Notes: a model not told the origin generated them from the sequence alone. 15,837 nucleotides of DNA from UBA3775 sp964625275 (GCA_964625275.1 CAZVBH010000053.1:1-15837), one strand, 5' to 3'. Counted from the first letter of the stretch, positions 1-7,440 are shown. Numbers and translations: made by a program.

Positions 1-1064
1 ACTGCTTCGTTATAGCCACAAAGTCCTTCTATCGTCATCTGAAAGGCTTTGAGTGTATCTATGATGTGTTTGCGCTCTTCTTTTGTAATCGTCGCAGCTT
101 TACGGTTTTCTGCGATTCCGGCTTTTTTTAAGAATGTAGCAACCATCGAAGCCGGTAGTAAATGCCTTATTAGGTTCTTTACTTCTTTATTTGATTCAGC
201 ACTAAATTCTTTAATCAGTCTTTCATCTAAAGTTTTTTCATCAAGTGCCGGCTTTAAGTCTATTGAAAGCCTTGCGCCTTCAGATTTGATTCCTGCCACT
301 GAGCTGGCTGTTAAAATCAATGGTCCGCTTACTCCTGTATGAGTAAATAGCATTTCTCCGAAGCCTGAATAAAGCTCTTTTCCATCTCGATCAATTAACA
401 CTCGGATATTTTTCAAAGAAAGGCCTGCCATCTCGGTGCAAAAATTTTCTTTTACTCTAAAAGCCACAAGCGAAGGATAGCATTTTGTAACTATATGGCC
501 TGCCTGGCGGGCAAAATTATAACCGTCGCCGGTCGAGCCGGTAGACGGATAAGACAGACCACCGGTTGCAACAATTACATTGTCTGCTGTTAAGACCCGG
601 CCATCTGAAAGCTTTACTCCGGTCACTCGATTTTTCGAATCATCCGTAACAGCTTCAATTAATATTCCAATGACCTTTTTGCCAAGAATAATATTAACGC
701 CATTATCCCGGCATGCTTTTGTCAAAGCTGCAACCACGTCTGAGGATTTGTCAGATTCTGGAAATACCCTCATGCCCCTTTCTACCTTTATAGGGACATT
801 CAGATTTTCTATCATATCCATCACATCATAGTTGCTAAAAGCATTGTAGGAGCTGTACATAAAGCGACTATTTGTAATTATATTGTTCATAAATTCTTCG
901 GCATCGCAGGCATTTGTTATGTTACATCTGCCCTTGCCGGTGATAAAAAGCTTTTTGCCTGTTTTTTCATTTTTGTCAATCAGGGTAACCTGATTATTCG
1001 AAGTATTGCAGAGTGCAGCACACATAAGGCCTGCTGCCCCTGCACCGATTATTATAGTTTTCAT
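1..1064 (-). CDS. HI0933/BaiN-family NAD(P)/FAD-dependent flavoprotein (3' end cut by window)
   Basis: Reading the minus strand from the ATG at 1064 gives 354 codons without a stop, running off the window edge. Family members are about 400-420 residues, so some 50-60 C-terminal residues are probably missing. The N-terminus is a Rossmann FAD-binding motif (MKTIIIGAGAAGLMCA, GxGxxG at residues 7-12). Family hallmarks follow: GKGRCNIT at 43-50 and a TGGLSYPSTGSTGDG segment at 167-181. The family (HI0933, YhiN, BaiN) consists of soluble FAD-dependent oxidoreductases; BaiN has been linked to bile acid reduction in gut clostridia, but most members have no proven substrate, so none is assigned here. 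A short Shine-Dalgarno (AGGAT, 1069-1073) supports the start. The repeat array of the preceding gap begins only about 6 bases upstream of it. Identity as this family is secure; substrate unknown. Confidence 0.93.
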   Translation of the reverse strand, partial: MKTIIIGAGAAGLMCAALCNTSNNQVTLIDKNEKTGKKLFITGKGRCNITNACDAEEFMNNIITNSRFMYSSYNAFSNYDVMDMIENLNVPIKVERGMRVFPESDKSSDVVAALTKACRDNGVNIILGKKVIGILIEAVTDDSKNRVTGVKLSDGRVLTADNVIVATGGLSYPSTGSTGDGYNFARQAGHIVTKCYPSLVAFRVKENFCTEMAGLSLKNIRVLIDRDGKELYSGFGEMLFTHTGVSGPLILTASSVAGIKSEGARLSIDLKPALDEKTLDERLIKEFSAESNKEVKNLIRHLLPASMVATFLKKAGIAENRKAATITKEERKHIIDTLKAFQMTIEGLCGYNEA

Positions 1065-1077
1065 TCTTATCCTATAC

Positions 1078-1277
1078 TTATTAAAGCCGATACTGAGGGA
1101 ACAAGGTGCGGCGACACAGCCCTTTAGTATTTATTAAAGCATTTACAGAGGGAACAAGGTACGGCGACACAACTTATTTTCCGGTCTTACGACCGAAAAA
1201 ACGATTGTGTCCCCAGTGTTCTACAGTACTTTGACAAAATGTTTAAGGTGTGTCCCCGGTTGTTCTATTGTAGTTTT
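1078..1277 (-). repeat. Nested hairpin repeat (family 1): two left arms, one core, two right arms
   Basis: This fills most of the 323-bp gap between pgsA and the flavoprotein gene. On the plus strand the order is left arm (about 1093-1118), left arm (1145-1172), core with CGGTC-TTAC-GACCG (about 1182-1195), right arm (GTGTCCCC, 1207-1227), right arm (1250-1273). The two left arms share GAGGGAACAAGG and CGGCGACACA. The arrangement looks like one element inserted inside another of the same family. No U-tract follows the stem, so it is not a typical terminator. Confidence is high that it is a repeat and moderate that it is nested. Confidence 0.9.
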
Positions 1278-1385
1278 TATTAAATGTTAAACTGAGGGAA
1301 CGAGGTTCGGCGACACAACTTATTTCCCGGTCTTACGACCGAAAAAACGGTTGTGTCCCCAGTGTTCTACAGTACTTTGTCAAAA
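1278..1385 (-). repeat. Complete hairpin repeat (family 1), core type A
   Basis: A single complete copy: edge motif TTATTAAAT, left arm with GAGGGAACGAGG (two substitutions from consensus), core CGGTC-TTAC-GACCG, and a right arm ending CTACAGTAC. Its right end reaches the TAA stop codon of pgsA at 1388-1390 with only a few bases between. Together with the neighbouring nested copy it accounts for the whole pgsA/flavoprotein gap. Confidence 0.9.
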
Positions 1386-1387
1386 AT

Positions 1388-1948
1388 TTATACTGTATCG
1401 CTTAGTACTTCTTTATTTTTGTATATGTAGTCGATGAGGGATATTACTGTGAGTGCGAGTGCTATCCACATAAATATCTGTCCAAGGATTTCAATAAATT
1501 TAAAGAATGCATTGTCATAGCTTTTATCAAGTGTAAAAATCATGAATATGCACATGAACATCTGAAATACGGTCTTAAATTTTCCTATGTAGCCTGCGGC
1601 GATTACTACTCCTTTGTCGGAGGCAATGAGTCTGAAGCCACTAATTATAAATTCTCTGGCAATAATAATTGCTACAATAACTGCCGGAAGGCTGTCAAGT
1701 TCAATAAGTAGTATCATGGCTGTACAAACCAAAACCTTATCGGCTAGCGGGTCCATGAATTTTCCAAAGTTTGTAACCAGTTTGTATTTTCTGGCCAAAT
1801 AACCATCCAGAAAATCTGTAAAACAGGCAATACAAAAAACAGCCAATGCAAAAAAATTGTTGAATGGAATGCTGTCAACAAGCATAAGTACAACAAAAAT
1901 CGGAATTAAAACTACTCTGAACACTGTGATTTTGTTAGGCAAATTCAC
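1388..1948 (-). CDS. pgsA: CDP-diacylglycerol--glycerol-3-phosphate 3-phosphatidyltransferase
   Basis: This 186-residue membrane enzyme should make phosphatidylglycerol phosphate from CDP-diacylglycerol and glycerol 3-phosphate, the committed step to phosphatidylglycerol and cardiolipin. The complete CDP-alcohol phosphatidyltransferase signature D-x2-DG-x2-AR-x8-G-x3-D-x3-D is present: D45, D48-G49, A52-R53, G62, D66 and D70. Several hydrophobic helices surround it, including residues 8-24 and 30-43 and the C-terminal third. The start is GTG (1946-1948), supported by a GGGGAGGTGA Shine-Dalgarno at about 1955-1964 inside the end of rimO. The two genes overlap by 14 bp, which suggests translational coupling. 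The stop codon abuts the repeat array downstream. Other CDP-alcohol transferases (for example phosphatidylserine synthase) share the motif, but length and the N-terminus LPNKITVFRVVLIPIFV fit PgsA best. Confidence 0.93.
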   Translation of the reverse strand: MNLPNKITVFRVVLIPIFVVLMLVDSIPFNNFFALAVFCIACFTDFLDGYLARKYKLVTNFGKFMDPLADKVLVCTAMILLIELDSLPAVIVAIIIAREFIISGFRLIASDKGVVIAAGYIGKFKTVFQMFMCIFMIFTLDKSYDNAFFKFIEILGQIFMWIALALTVISLIDYIYKNKEVLSDTV

Positions 1949-3263
1949 AATCCGTCACCTCCCCTATAAGGTCATATTTCTTTGAATCTGTTATTAATGC
2001 ATTAACGATGTCACCTGACATCAATTTTTCATCGCTAAACACGAAAACACAGCCATCTACATTTGGTGCATCCATGTAGGTTCTTCCGACATAAACATCT
2101 TCGTCAGGCATATAACCTTCAATAATTACAGATACCGTTTTTCCAACCATGGCTTTACCGTTTTCAGCTGATATTTTTTGAGCCGCCTTCATTATTCGGC
2201 TTCTTCTTTTTTTCTTTTCACGCGCAGGTATCTGATCAGGCATATCTGCCGCCGGGGTTCCTTCTTCGCGCGAATATGTAAAAACACCAAGTCTTGTAAA
2301 TCTCACCTTTTCAACAAATTTTTCCAAGATATCAACGTCTTCTTCGGTCTCTCCCGGAAATCCTGTTATCAGTGAGGTTCTAAGAGCAATACCAGGAATT
2401 TTTGTTCTAATCATTTCTATTCTTTCTAGAATTTCAGCCTCAGTAGTTCTCCGTCCCATTGCTTTTAAAATTTTGTCACTGGCATGTTGTACGGGAATAT
2501 CAAGATAATTTACTACCTTGTCTGTCTTGGCAATTGTATCTATAAGTTCGTCATAGACTTCCTCGGGATAACAATACATTAGCCTAATCCAACCTATTCC
2601 ATCTATTTCGGCAAGCTTCTGCAGAAGTATATGTAGAGATTTTTTGCCATATAAATCAACACCATAAAGAGTAGTTTCCTGTGCAACTAAAACTAACTCT
2701 TTCGTTCCATTTTCTGCAAGATATTTAGCTTCCTCAATAAGTTTTTCCAAAGGTACAGAGCGAAAGTTGCCTCTTACTGAAGGAATGACACAGTAGGTGC
2801 ACCTTTTGTTGCAGCCTTCAGCTATTTTCATATAAGATACATAGTTTTCTCCGGTAATAATTCTCGAAGCCTCGGTCTTAGGTGTGGAATTTATGTCCTT
2901 TAGGCTTATACTAAAGCTTTCTTCACCAATTACACTAACAATATCATCATAGGCAGTTGTTCCAATTACTGCATCTACCTCTGGTATTGCCTCATGTATT
3001 TCTTTGCTGTAGCGTTGAGCAAGGCAACCTGTCACAATAAGTTTTTTTAACTTGCCATTCGTCTTAAGCTCGGCCATTTCAAGGATGGTATTAATACTCT
3101 CCTCTTTGGCATCTCCGATAAAGCAGCAGCTGTTCACTATGATTATATCTGCTTCATTTTCATCATCAATTATTACATGACCTGCTTTTTGAAGCATGCC
3201 AAGCATGTATTCACTATCCACACGATTTTTATCACAACCGAGTGAAATCATAAGAATTTTCAT
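1935..3263 (-). CDS. rimO: Ribosomal protein S12 methylthiotransferase RimO
   Basis: This 442-residue radical-SAM methylthiotransferase is expected to add a methylthio group to the conserved aspartate of ribosomal protein S12. The N-terminal UPF0004 domain carries the three cysteines of the auxiliary iron-sulfur cluster: C10 (SLGCDKNRVDSE), C46 (VNSCCFIGDAKEES) and C80 (VTGCLAQRY). The radical-SAM triad is C151, C155 and C158 in CNKRCTYCVIPSVRG. LVAQETTLYG matches the RimO version of that region, and the last 65 or so residues fit a TRAM domain. The substitution of the usual glycine after C46 by a second cysteine is a minor oddity. The ATG start follows a GGAGG Shine-Dalgarno. MiaB is the main alternative, but the SLGCDKNRVDSE start and AKEES motif favour RimO. 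Confidence 0.95.
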   Translation of the reverse strand: MKILMISLGCDKNRVDSEYMLGMLQKAGHVIIDDENEADIIIVNSCCFIGDAKEESINTILEMAELKTNGKLKKLIVTGCLAQRYSKEIHEAIPEVDAVIGTTAYDDIVSVIGEESFSISLKDINSTPKTEASRIITGENYVSYMKIAEGCNKRCTYCVIPSVRGNFRSVPLEKLIEEAKYLAENGTKELVLVAQETTLYGVDLYGKKSLHILLQKLAEIDGIGWIRLMYCYPEEVYDELIDTIAKTDKVVNYLDIPVQHASDKILKAMGRRTTEAEILERIEMIRTKIPGIALRTSLITGFPGETEEDVDILEKFVEKVRFTRLGVFTYSREEGTPAADMPDQIPAREKKKRRSRIMKAAQKISAENGKAMVGKTVSVIIEGYMPDEDVYVGRTYMDAPNVDGCVFVFSDEKLMSGDIVNALITDSKKYDLIGEVTDCEFA

Positions 3264-3316
3264 TTATTTCCTCCAAGTGGAAATTTTAAAAGGCGCACAT
3301 AAATGCAATCTCTCAT

Positions 3317-3325
3317 ATAATAACA
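3317..3325 (-). promoter_or_regulatory. Possible extended -10 promoter for rimO-pgsA
   Basis: In the 131-bp gap between sigG and rimO the minus strand reads TGTTATTAT, which is an extended -10 (TGn followed by TATTAT at 3322-3317) about 55 bases before the rimO start. No convincing -35 hexamer is seen, and the gap is AT-rich, so this is tentative. No rho-independent terminator for sigG was found in the gap, so read-through is also possible. Confidence 0.3.
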
Positions 3326-3394
3326 CAATCTGACTCGAAAATCTATATTTAATACTTTTTTAATTTTTTATCTTTATCTTATAGCTATTTTGCG

Positions 3395-4171
3395 CTATTT
3401 TAGATATTCTTTCATGCTTTTTATGGCACTTTTTTCTAATCGTGACACCTGTGCCTGAGAGATATTTATTTCTCTGGCTACTTCCATTTGGGTCAGTCCT
3501 TGAAAGAAACGAAGGTTTATTATCTGATTTTCTCGGTCATCAAGCTGTTTCACTGCTTCTTTTAAAGTTAATTCTTCAATCAGATTTTCTTCTCCATTCT
3601 TTTTGTCTGACAACTGATCCATAACATAAAGTTCATCTCCATTATCAGCATAAACGGGCTCATAGATTGAAATTGGTGTCTGGACTGCCTCAAGTGCCTC
3701 AGCTAGTTCAAGCTTTGTCACTCCAAGTGCATCTGAAATTTCTTCAAGAGTAGCATCTCTGTTTTCTTCTCTACGAATCAATTCGTCCATCTGCATAGCT
3801 TTATAAGCCAAGTCTTTTAGTGAGCGACTTACTCTAACAGAATTGTTATCTCTGAGATATCTTTTAATTTCGCCCATAATCATCGGAACAGCATAAGTAC
3901 TAAATTTCAGTCCAAGGCTCAAATCAAAATTCTCCATTGCCTTTATAAGTCCAATGCAGCCTATTTGAAACAGATCATCAGAATTTTCAGAAGCAGACTG
4001 AAAGCGCTTTGTTATACTGAGTACCAGTCGCAAATTACCTGTGATAAATTTCTCACGAGCCTCCTTATCACCATTTTTAATCTTTATAAGCAAAGCTTCC
4101 TTCTCGGCATTAGAAAGCAAAGGAAGCTTAGAAGTATTCACACCACATAAATCCACCTTATAAGAAGACAT
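3395..4171 (-). CDS. sigG: RNA polymerase sporulation sigma factor sigma-G
   Basis: This 258-residue sigma-70 family protein is the late forespore sigma factor. The N-terminus KVDLCGVNTSKLPLL is the diagnostic sigma-G start; region 2 contains GNLRLVLSITKRF, DDLFQIGCIGLIKAMENFD and FSTYAVPMIMGEIKRYLRDNN, where the -10 binding helix lies. Region 3 includes VRVSRSLKDLAYKA, and region 4 ends in a helix-turn-helix (TQMEVAREINISQAQVSRLEKSAIKSM) near residues 228-255. An AGGAGGAAG Shine-Dalgarno precedes the ATG. The gene follows sigE by 64 bp, as in Bacillus and clostridia, and the gap holds a sequence matching the sigma-F consensus, implying forespore-specific transcription in addition to read-through from spoIIGA-sigE. 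Sigma-F is the nearest alternative, but the N-terminal motif and locus argue against it. Confidence 0.97.
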   Translation of the reverse strand: MSSYKVDLCGVNTSKLPLLSNAEKEALLIKIKNGDKEAREKFITGNLRLVLSITKRFQSASENSDDLFQIGCIGLIKAMENFDLSLGLKFSTYAVPMIMGEIKRYLRDNNSVRVSRSLKDLAYKAMQMDELIRREENRDATLEEISDALGVTKLELAEALEAVQTPISIYEPVYADNGDELYVMDQLSDKKNGEENLIEELTLKEAVKQLDDRENQIINLRFFQGLTQMEVAREINISQAQVSRLEKSAIKSMKEYLK

Positions 4172-4211
4172 ACTCTTCCTCCTAAAATTTTATGTAGTGT
4201 ATTCGTATTTA

Positions 4212-4241
4212 TATTATTTCCCACCGGCAAATATTCTATAC
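4212..4241 (-). promoter_or_regulatory. Predicted sigma-F promoter of sigG
   Basis: On the minus strand, GTATA (4241-4237) is followed by 15 bases and then GGAAATAATA (4221-4212). The published Bacillus sigma-F consensus is GYATA, 15 bases, GGNNANAHTR, so every specified position matches. The -35 element overlaps the sigE stop codon (4238-4236), and the -10 lies about 40 bases before the sigG start. In Bacillus subtilis sigG is likewise transcribed by sigma-F from a promoter in the sigE-sigG gap. The match is seen in the sequence; activity is inferred. Confidence 0.8.
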
Positions 4242-4946
4242 CTGTGCCAATATCTCTTTCTTAAGCTTTCCTATTATCTTTTTTTCAAGTCGAGATATAT
4301 AGGATTGGGATATTCCCAAGTAATCCGCCACCTCTTTTTGTGTCATTTCTTCTTCTTTTTCGGTAAACAGTCCATAACGCAATTCGATTATTTTTTTCTC
4401 TCGTGGTCTCAATTTTCTTAGCGCCTGATAAAGCAGCTTCCATTCAACTTCTTCCTCAATTCCCTTCGATACAACATCCTCTTCAGTTCCAAGAATATCA
4501 GCCAAAAGAAGCTCATTTCCATCCCAATCAATGTTTAATGGTTCATCTATTGACACTTCAAGCTTTTCCTTAACTGTTTTCCTCAAATGCATAAGAATTT
4601 CATTTTCTATGCATCTTGAGGCATAGGTAGCAAGCTTTATGTTTTTGTCAGAATTAAAGGTTTTTATTGCTTTAATAAGACCTATAGAGCCAATTGAAAT
4701 TAAATCCTCAACATTTACATTGGTATTTTCAAATCGTTTGGCAATATATACAACAAGCCTAAGATTATGTTCAATCAGAATACTTCTTGCTTCTGCATCC
4801 TTAGAGGTAGCCAATAAATCCAGACATTCCTGCTCTTCATCAAATGTGAGCGGTGCAGGCAAAGCATCGCAATTTCCTATGTAGAATACCTTTCTTTGTG
4901 TTCCAAATATAACAAAATTCAGAACCCTTCTCAAGCCTTTAAACAT
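4236..4946 (-). CDS. sigE: RNA polymerase sporulation sigma factor sigma-E (pro-sigma-E)
   Basis: This 236-residue protein is the early mother-cell sigma factor, made as an inactive membrane-associated precursor. The hydrophobic, basic N-terminus (MFKGLRRVLNFVIFGTQRKV) leads into FYIGNCDALP at residues 21-30, aligning with YYIGGSEALP of B. subtilis pro-sigma-E, where SpoIIGA cleaves. By that comparison the pro-sequence is about 20 residues, some six shorter than in B. subtilis. Region 2 has IEHNLRLVVYIAKRFENT, EDLISIGSIGLIKAIKTFN and LATYASRCIENEILM; IDEPLNIDWDGNELLL is highly characteristic of sigma-E; region 4 ends in DYLGISQSYISRLEKKIIGKLKK. An AAGGAG Shine-Dalgarno precedes the ATG. The gene lies 41 bp after its processing protease gene spoIIGA, so the two are almost certainly co-transcribed. 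Confidence 0.97.
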   Translation of the reverse strand: MFKGLRRVLNFVIFGTQRKVFYIGNCDALPAPLTFDEEQECLDLLATSKDAEARSILIEHNLRLVVYIAKRFENTNVNVEDLISIGSIGLIKAIKTFNSDKNIKLATYASRCIENEILMHLRKTVKEKLEVSIDEPLNIDWDGNELLLADILGTEEDVVSKGIEEEVEWKLLYQALRKLRPREKKIIELRYGLFTEKEEEMTQKEVADYLGISQSYISRLEKKIIGKLKKEILAQV

Positions 4947-4987
4947 AACAGCTCCTTACATTTTAAAATTTGATACTAATTCACATT

Positions 4988-5806
4988 TCATTTAATCAAT
5001 TCACTGGATATGATTGCCTGTACATAATTTTCAAAAAGAAATTCATTGCTAAACACAACCGGCACCTCCTCATAGATATATTTTTTACCACAATACACTA
5101 TACTCAAGTAATCGGCATAACATCCTTTTAGAGTTGTTGTACCGGTTATGGTATGACATTTAATTTCAATAGTATTATACAGCTTAGGTTCATTTATCTC
5201 AAACCTGTCAGATACAATCACCACCGACTTGTTGTCGGATGGATTTTTCAGAAGATTTCCACTGTCAACCAGGCTTTGAAGTTCTAAGTTTTTGCCATGA
5301 ATAATTAATAAAATCTTTGCTGTATTTCTCAACTTATTAATTCTGTTCATACCTTGTGCTGTAATTACAGTGGACACATATGCAGCCAGGGCTCCTGAAA
5401 AGATTAATAGAGTTAAGGTGATATTGCTTTTAAAATTTGCCAAAAAATAAATTGTTAAAAGCAATCCTACTTCTGTCATGCTTAAAAGCAATAAAAGGAA
5501 TAAATTGGCAAGCAAATTTTTGAAGCCTTTGTATCCACTTATTAAAATACTGTCGCAAACCATTTTGATAATCATAATGACAAAATAAAGAATTATAACA
5601 AAATAATAGAGCCTGGAAATCTCAACCTGCACTTTCAAAAAGATAATTGTTGAAAATGTAGTTATAACGGCTTCAGAGAATGAAAGTATGAGTAACCTAA
5701 AAAGTCTATAATTTTCTTTAATTAAAATTGTAAATAAAGAGAGTGTTATAAAGGATAATATCATTGATGATATAAATAATTGATCTGCATAGACAATAAG
5801 ACTCAT
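4988..5806 (-). CDS. spoIIGA: Sigma-E processing aspartic protease SpoIIGA
   Basis: This 272-residue membrane protease is expected to cleave pro-sigma-E in the mother cell after septation, in response to the forespore signal protein SpoIIR. Residues 1 to about 150 are a string of hydrophobic helices, fitting the five-helix N-terminal domain of the family, with YADQLFISSMILSFI near the start. The soluble C-terminal domain carries the aspartic protease motif D181-S-G-N-L-L (LQSLVDSGNLLKNP), aligning with the catalytic Asp183 of the B. subtilis protein. The protein is some 35 residues shorter than in Bacillus, mostly at the C-terminus. AGGAGAGAG before the ATG supports the start. It is followed 41 bp later by its substrate gene sigE. 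A Spo0A box lies upstream. Confidence 0.93.
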   Translation of the reverse strand: MSLIVYADQLFISSMILSFITLSLFTILIKENYRLFRLLILSFSEAVITTFSTIIFLKVQVEISRLYYFVIILYFVIMIIKMVCDSILISGYKGFKNLLANLFLLLLLSMTEVGLLLTIYFLANFKSNITLTLLIFSGALAAYVSTVITAQGMNRINKLRNTAKILLIIHGKNLELQSLVDSGNLLKNPSDNKSVVIVSDRFEINEPKLYNTIEIKCHTITGTTTLKGCYADYLSIVYCGKKYIYEEVPVVFSNEFLFENYVQAIISSELIK

Positions 5807-5839
5807 ACTCTCTCCTATCAGCCTCTAAGTAGTGTCTAA

Positions 5840-5873
5840 AGTATAACCGATTGAGAATGAAAAGTCTGTCGAA
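5840..5873 (-). promoter_or_regulatory. Spo0A-box promoter of spoIIGA-sigE
   Basis: The heptamer TGTCGAA (plus strand 5867-5873) is a perfect match to the Spo0A binding box. Read on the minus strand it overlaps a -35-like TCGACA (5872-5867), and a good -10, TATACT (5845-5840), lies 21 bp further on, 34 bases before the spoIIGA start. The B. subtilis spoIIG promoter also has an overlong (22 bp) spacer with Spo0A boxes over the -35 region and is activated by Spo0A~P with sigma-A. The boxes are seen; activation by Spo0A is inferred by analogy. Confidence 0.7.
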
Positions 5874-5887
5874 ATGAGGTAGGATAT

Positions 5888-5920
5888 AAAAAAAGAACCG
5901 GATGCCTAAACATCCGGTCC
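5888..5920 (-). terminator. Rho-independent terminator of the surface-protein gene
   Basis: On the minus strand GGACCGGATG (5920-5911), a loop TTTAGG, then CATCCGGTTC (5904-5895) form a 10-bp stem (one G-U pair) followed directly by seven T residues. It lies about 35 bases after the surface-protein stop codon and just upstream of the spoIIGA promoter, so it insulates the sporulation operon from upstream transcription. Confidence 0.93.
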
Positions 5921-5954
5921 TTTAATAGTTTTGTTAAATTTGAATAACTAAAGA

Positions 5955-7181
5955 TTAAGCTCTAGCCTTCTTTGTAACAACAACACCAGCAAGTGCAACT
6001 ACAGCAAGAATAGCAATAGCAGCTACAGGAGTAGCATCACCTGTCTTAGGTGAAGTAGTTGTAGAAGCGCCAGCACTATCATCAGAGCTATTGTTATCAT
6101 TATTAGCATTATTGTCAGCCTCTGCATCAGAAGGAGTAGCAACTGAATCATTTGCTGCAGGTGTCTCTTCAGAAGGTGTGCTAGAAGCAGTAGCTGGGTT
6201 TACTGTAATCTTATTAACAGCATATACATAAGGCTCAGTATTTGCTGAAAGATCCTGTGAAGTTCCATCAATATCATCAGCTGTACCATCGCCATTATTC
6301 CAAGCTGGTGAATAGAATGTAATCTTCCAGTTTTCTGCATTTGCAAGATCTACGCTAACTGTCTGCTCCTGACCAGCACCAGTAATGTCAACAACAACAA
6401 AATTATCTACTGCTGTCTCACCTTTACCAACTGTAGCATCTGCTGCATAAGGAACTACTGTCTTATTGCCATCTTCATCTTCAGCAATTGTAAGATTCCA
6501 GTTAGCACTGGCACCCTTTAATAAGTAGTATGTAGTAGTATCATTAGCCTCAACTACAATAAGACCCTGACACCAATCATTCCATACATCTGAACTGAAG
6601 TAAAGATCAAGATCAGCACTAGCTGCTGCACCATAATCTTCGCTTGAAATGGAATAGTTATTATCTGCTGAAATCTTCTCACCAACTTCAGCAACTACAG
6701 GCTGAGCTGGTAATTCTTTAACTACGTTTCCATCCTTATCATACATTTTAAGCGAATCAATAGTTGCTACACCGTTGTCACCAGCATTTCCATCCTCATC
6801 ATAAATTGGATTAATCCACCAAATCTGTACCTGTGCAAAAGGAGCAAGGTTACCATCATCATCAATGTTTACAAGTGAACCTGAAAATTCCCAAGTAAAA
6901 CTTCCCGATGCAGCACCACTGTCTACACTAATTTCCTGCTGTGCAGTAGCAGTCCACTTGCCATCTACATTACCACCTACACTACCATTCAAGTAGTTAG
7001 AAGTACAGCTGATTTCTGCAACAATTTTTGTGATAGATGCAACTTCATCTTCAGATAATCCTGAAAAATCAACATCGTAATTTGCACCTGTATCTGTTTC
7101 AAATACAGAATCAGCACCAGCAAAGCTGAAGGCTGCTGTAAGAGCTAAAGCACAAATTCCTGCTTTTGCTAAATTTTTCAT
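5955..7181 (-). CDS. Secreted, sortase-anchored surface protein of unknown function
   Basis: This 408-residue protein has a signal peptide (MKNLAKAGICALALTAAFSFAGA) and a C-terminal cell-wall sorting signal: SPKTGD at residues 377-382, a hydrophobic helix (AAIAILAVVALAGVVV) and a basic tail KKARA. SPKTG is a variant of LPxTG common in this kind of bacterium. Residues from about 330 to 376 are a Thr/Ser/Asn/Asp-rich linker. The mature part is acidic and rich in Trp, Asp and Asn, with three stretches resembling beta-rich modules (WTATAQQEISVDSG, DLDLYFSSDVWNDWCQG, ENWKITFYSPAWNNG). A glycan-binding role is conceivable but not shown; no family was recognised. The start at 7181 is chosen because AAGGAGG lies at 7196-7190 and a signal peptide follows; an in-frame ATG at 7292 would add 37 residues across the promoter. 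The gene has its own promoter and terminator and separates ftsZ from spoIIGA. Confidence 0.85.
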   Translation of the reverse strand: MKNLAKAGICALALTAAFSFAGADSVFETDTGANYDVDFSGLSEDEVASITKIVAEISCTSNYLNGSVGGNVDGKWTATAQQEISVDSGAASGSFTWEFSGSLVNIDDDGNLAPFAQVQIWWINPIYDEDGNAGDNGVATIDSLKMYDKDGNVVKELPAQPVVAEVGEKISADNNYSISSEDYGAAASADLDLYFSSDVWNDWCQGLIVVEANDTTTYYLLKGASANWNLTIAEDEDGNKTVVPYAADATVGKGETAVDNFVVVDITGAGQEQTVSVDLANAENWKITFYSPAWNNGDGTADDIDGTSQDLSANTEPYVYAVNKITVNPATASSTPSEETPAANDSVATPSDAEADNNANNDNNSSDDSAGASTTTSPKTGDATPVAAIAILAVVALAGVVVTKKARA

Positions 7182-7189
7182 CTTTATTT

Positions 7190-7196
7190 CCTCCTT
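7190..7196 (-). promoter_or_regulatory. Ribosome binding site fixing the surface-protein start
   Basis: AAGGAGG on the minus strand, with eight bases to the ATG at 7181. This is a near-perfect Shine-Dalgarno and decides against the longer in-frame start at 7292. Confidence 0.9.
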
Positions 7197-7223
7197 AAAG
7201 ATTATAAAATATTTTACTTCTAG

Positions 7224-7232
7224 AGTATACCA
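7224..7232 (-). promoter_or_regulatory. Extended -10 promoter of the surface-protein gene
   Basis: The minus strand reads TGG followed by TATACT (7229-7224), an extended -10 element about 43 bases upstream of the ATG. No clear -35 hexamer is present at 17 bp, which is typical of extended -10 promoters and of promoters that need an activator. The inverted repeat at 7263-7290 lies just upstream. Confidence 0.55.
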
Positions 7233-7262
7233 TACTAAAAAGATATTTACCACGAACATATC

Positions 7263-7290
7263 GCACAAAAAAGTCAGCGGTTTTTTGTGC
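7263..7290. promoter_or_regulatory. Inverted repeat upstream of the surface-protein promoter (possible operator)
   Basis: GCACAAAAAA (7263-7272) and TTTTTTGTGC (7281-7290) are perfect 10-bp inverted repeats separated by eight bases. Their centre is about 50 bp upstream of the -10 element. It could be an activator or repressor site, or a bidirectional terminator-like hairpin in the ftsZ-downstream gap. The rest of the 354-bp gap between ftsZ and this gene holds the ftsZ terminator, two weak hairpins (7371-7397 and 7412-7434) and no open reading frame I can support. Confidence 0.4.
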
Positions 7291-7440
7291 ACTTTTCACA
7301 ACTTTTAAAGAGCATTATTGTTAATTATTCATAGAGTTAGGCCAATTTTTCATGTCTGGGATTGTATTTTAACCTTATCTCAAGTGGCATTAAGGTTATG
7401 AGCAAGTAGAGAAGCGGACCTGGAATATCCGCTTTAATCT

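Noticed and set aside
1078..1385. Repeats at intervals resembling a CRISPR array
   Set aside because: Units are about 105-bp hairpins with arms and cores, there are no short regularly spaced unique spacers, and copies are spread over gaps between genes with no cas genes.
7182..7292. Upstream ATG start for the surface protein
   Set aside because: The extension spans the promoter and inverted repeat, and the signal peptide with an ideal Shine-Dalgarno begins at 7181.
7412..7434. Second terminator or small RNA between ftsZ and the surface-protein gene (AAGCGGA/TCCGCTT hairpin)
   Set aside because: The stem is only seven base pairs with a nine-base loop, and no T-run follows on the minus strand; no promoter for a small RNA was found.
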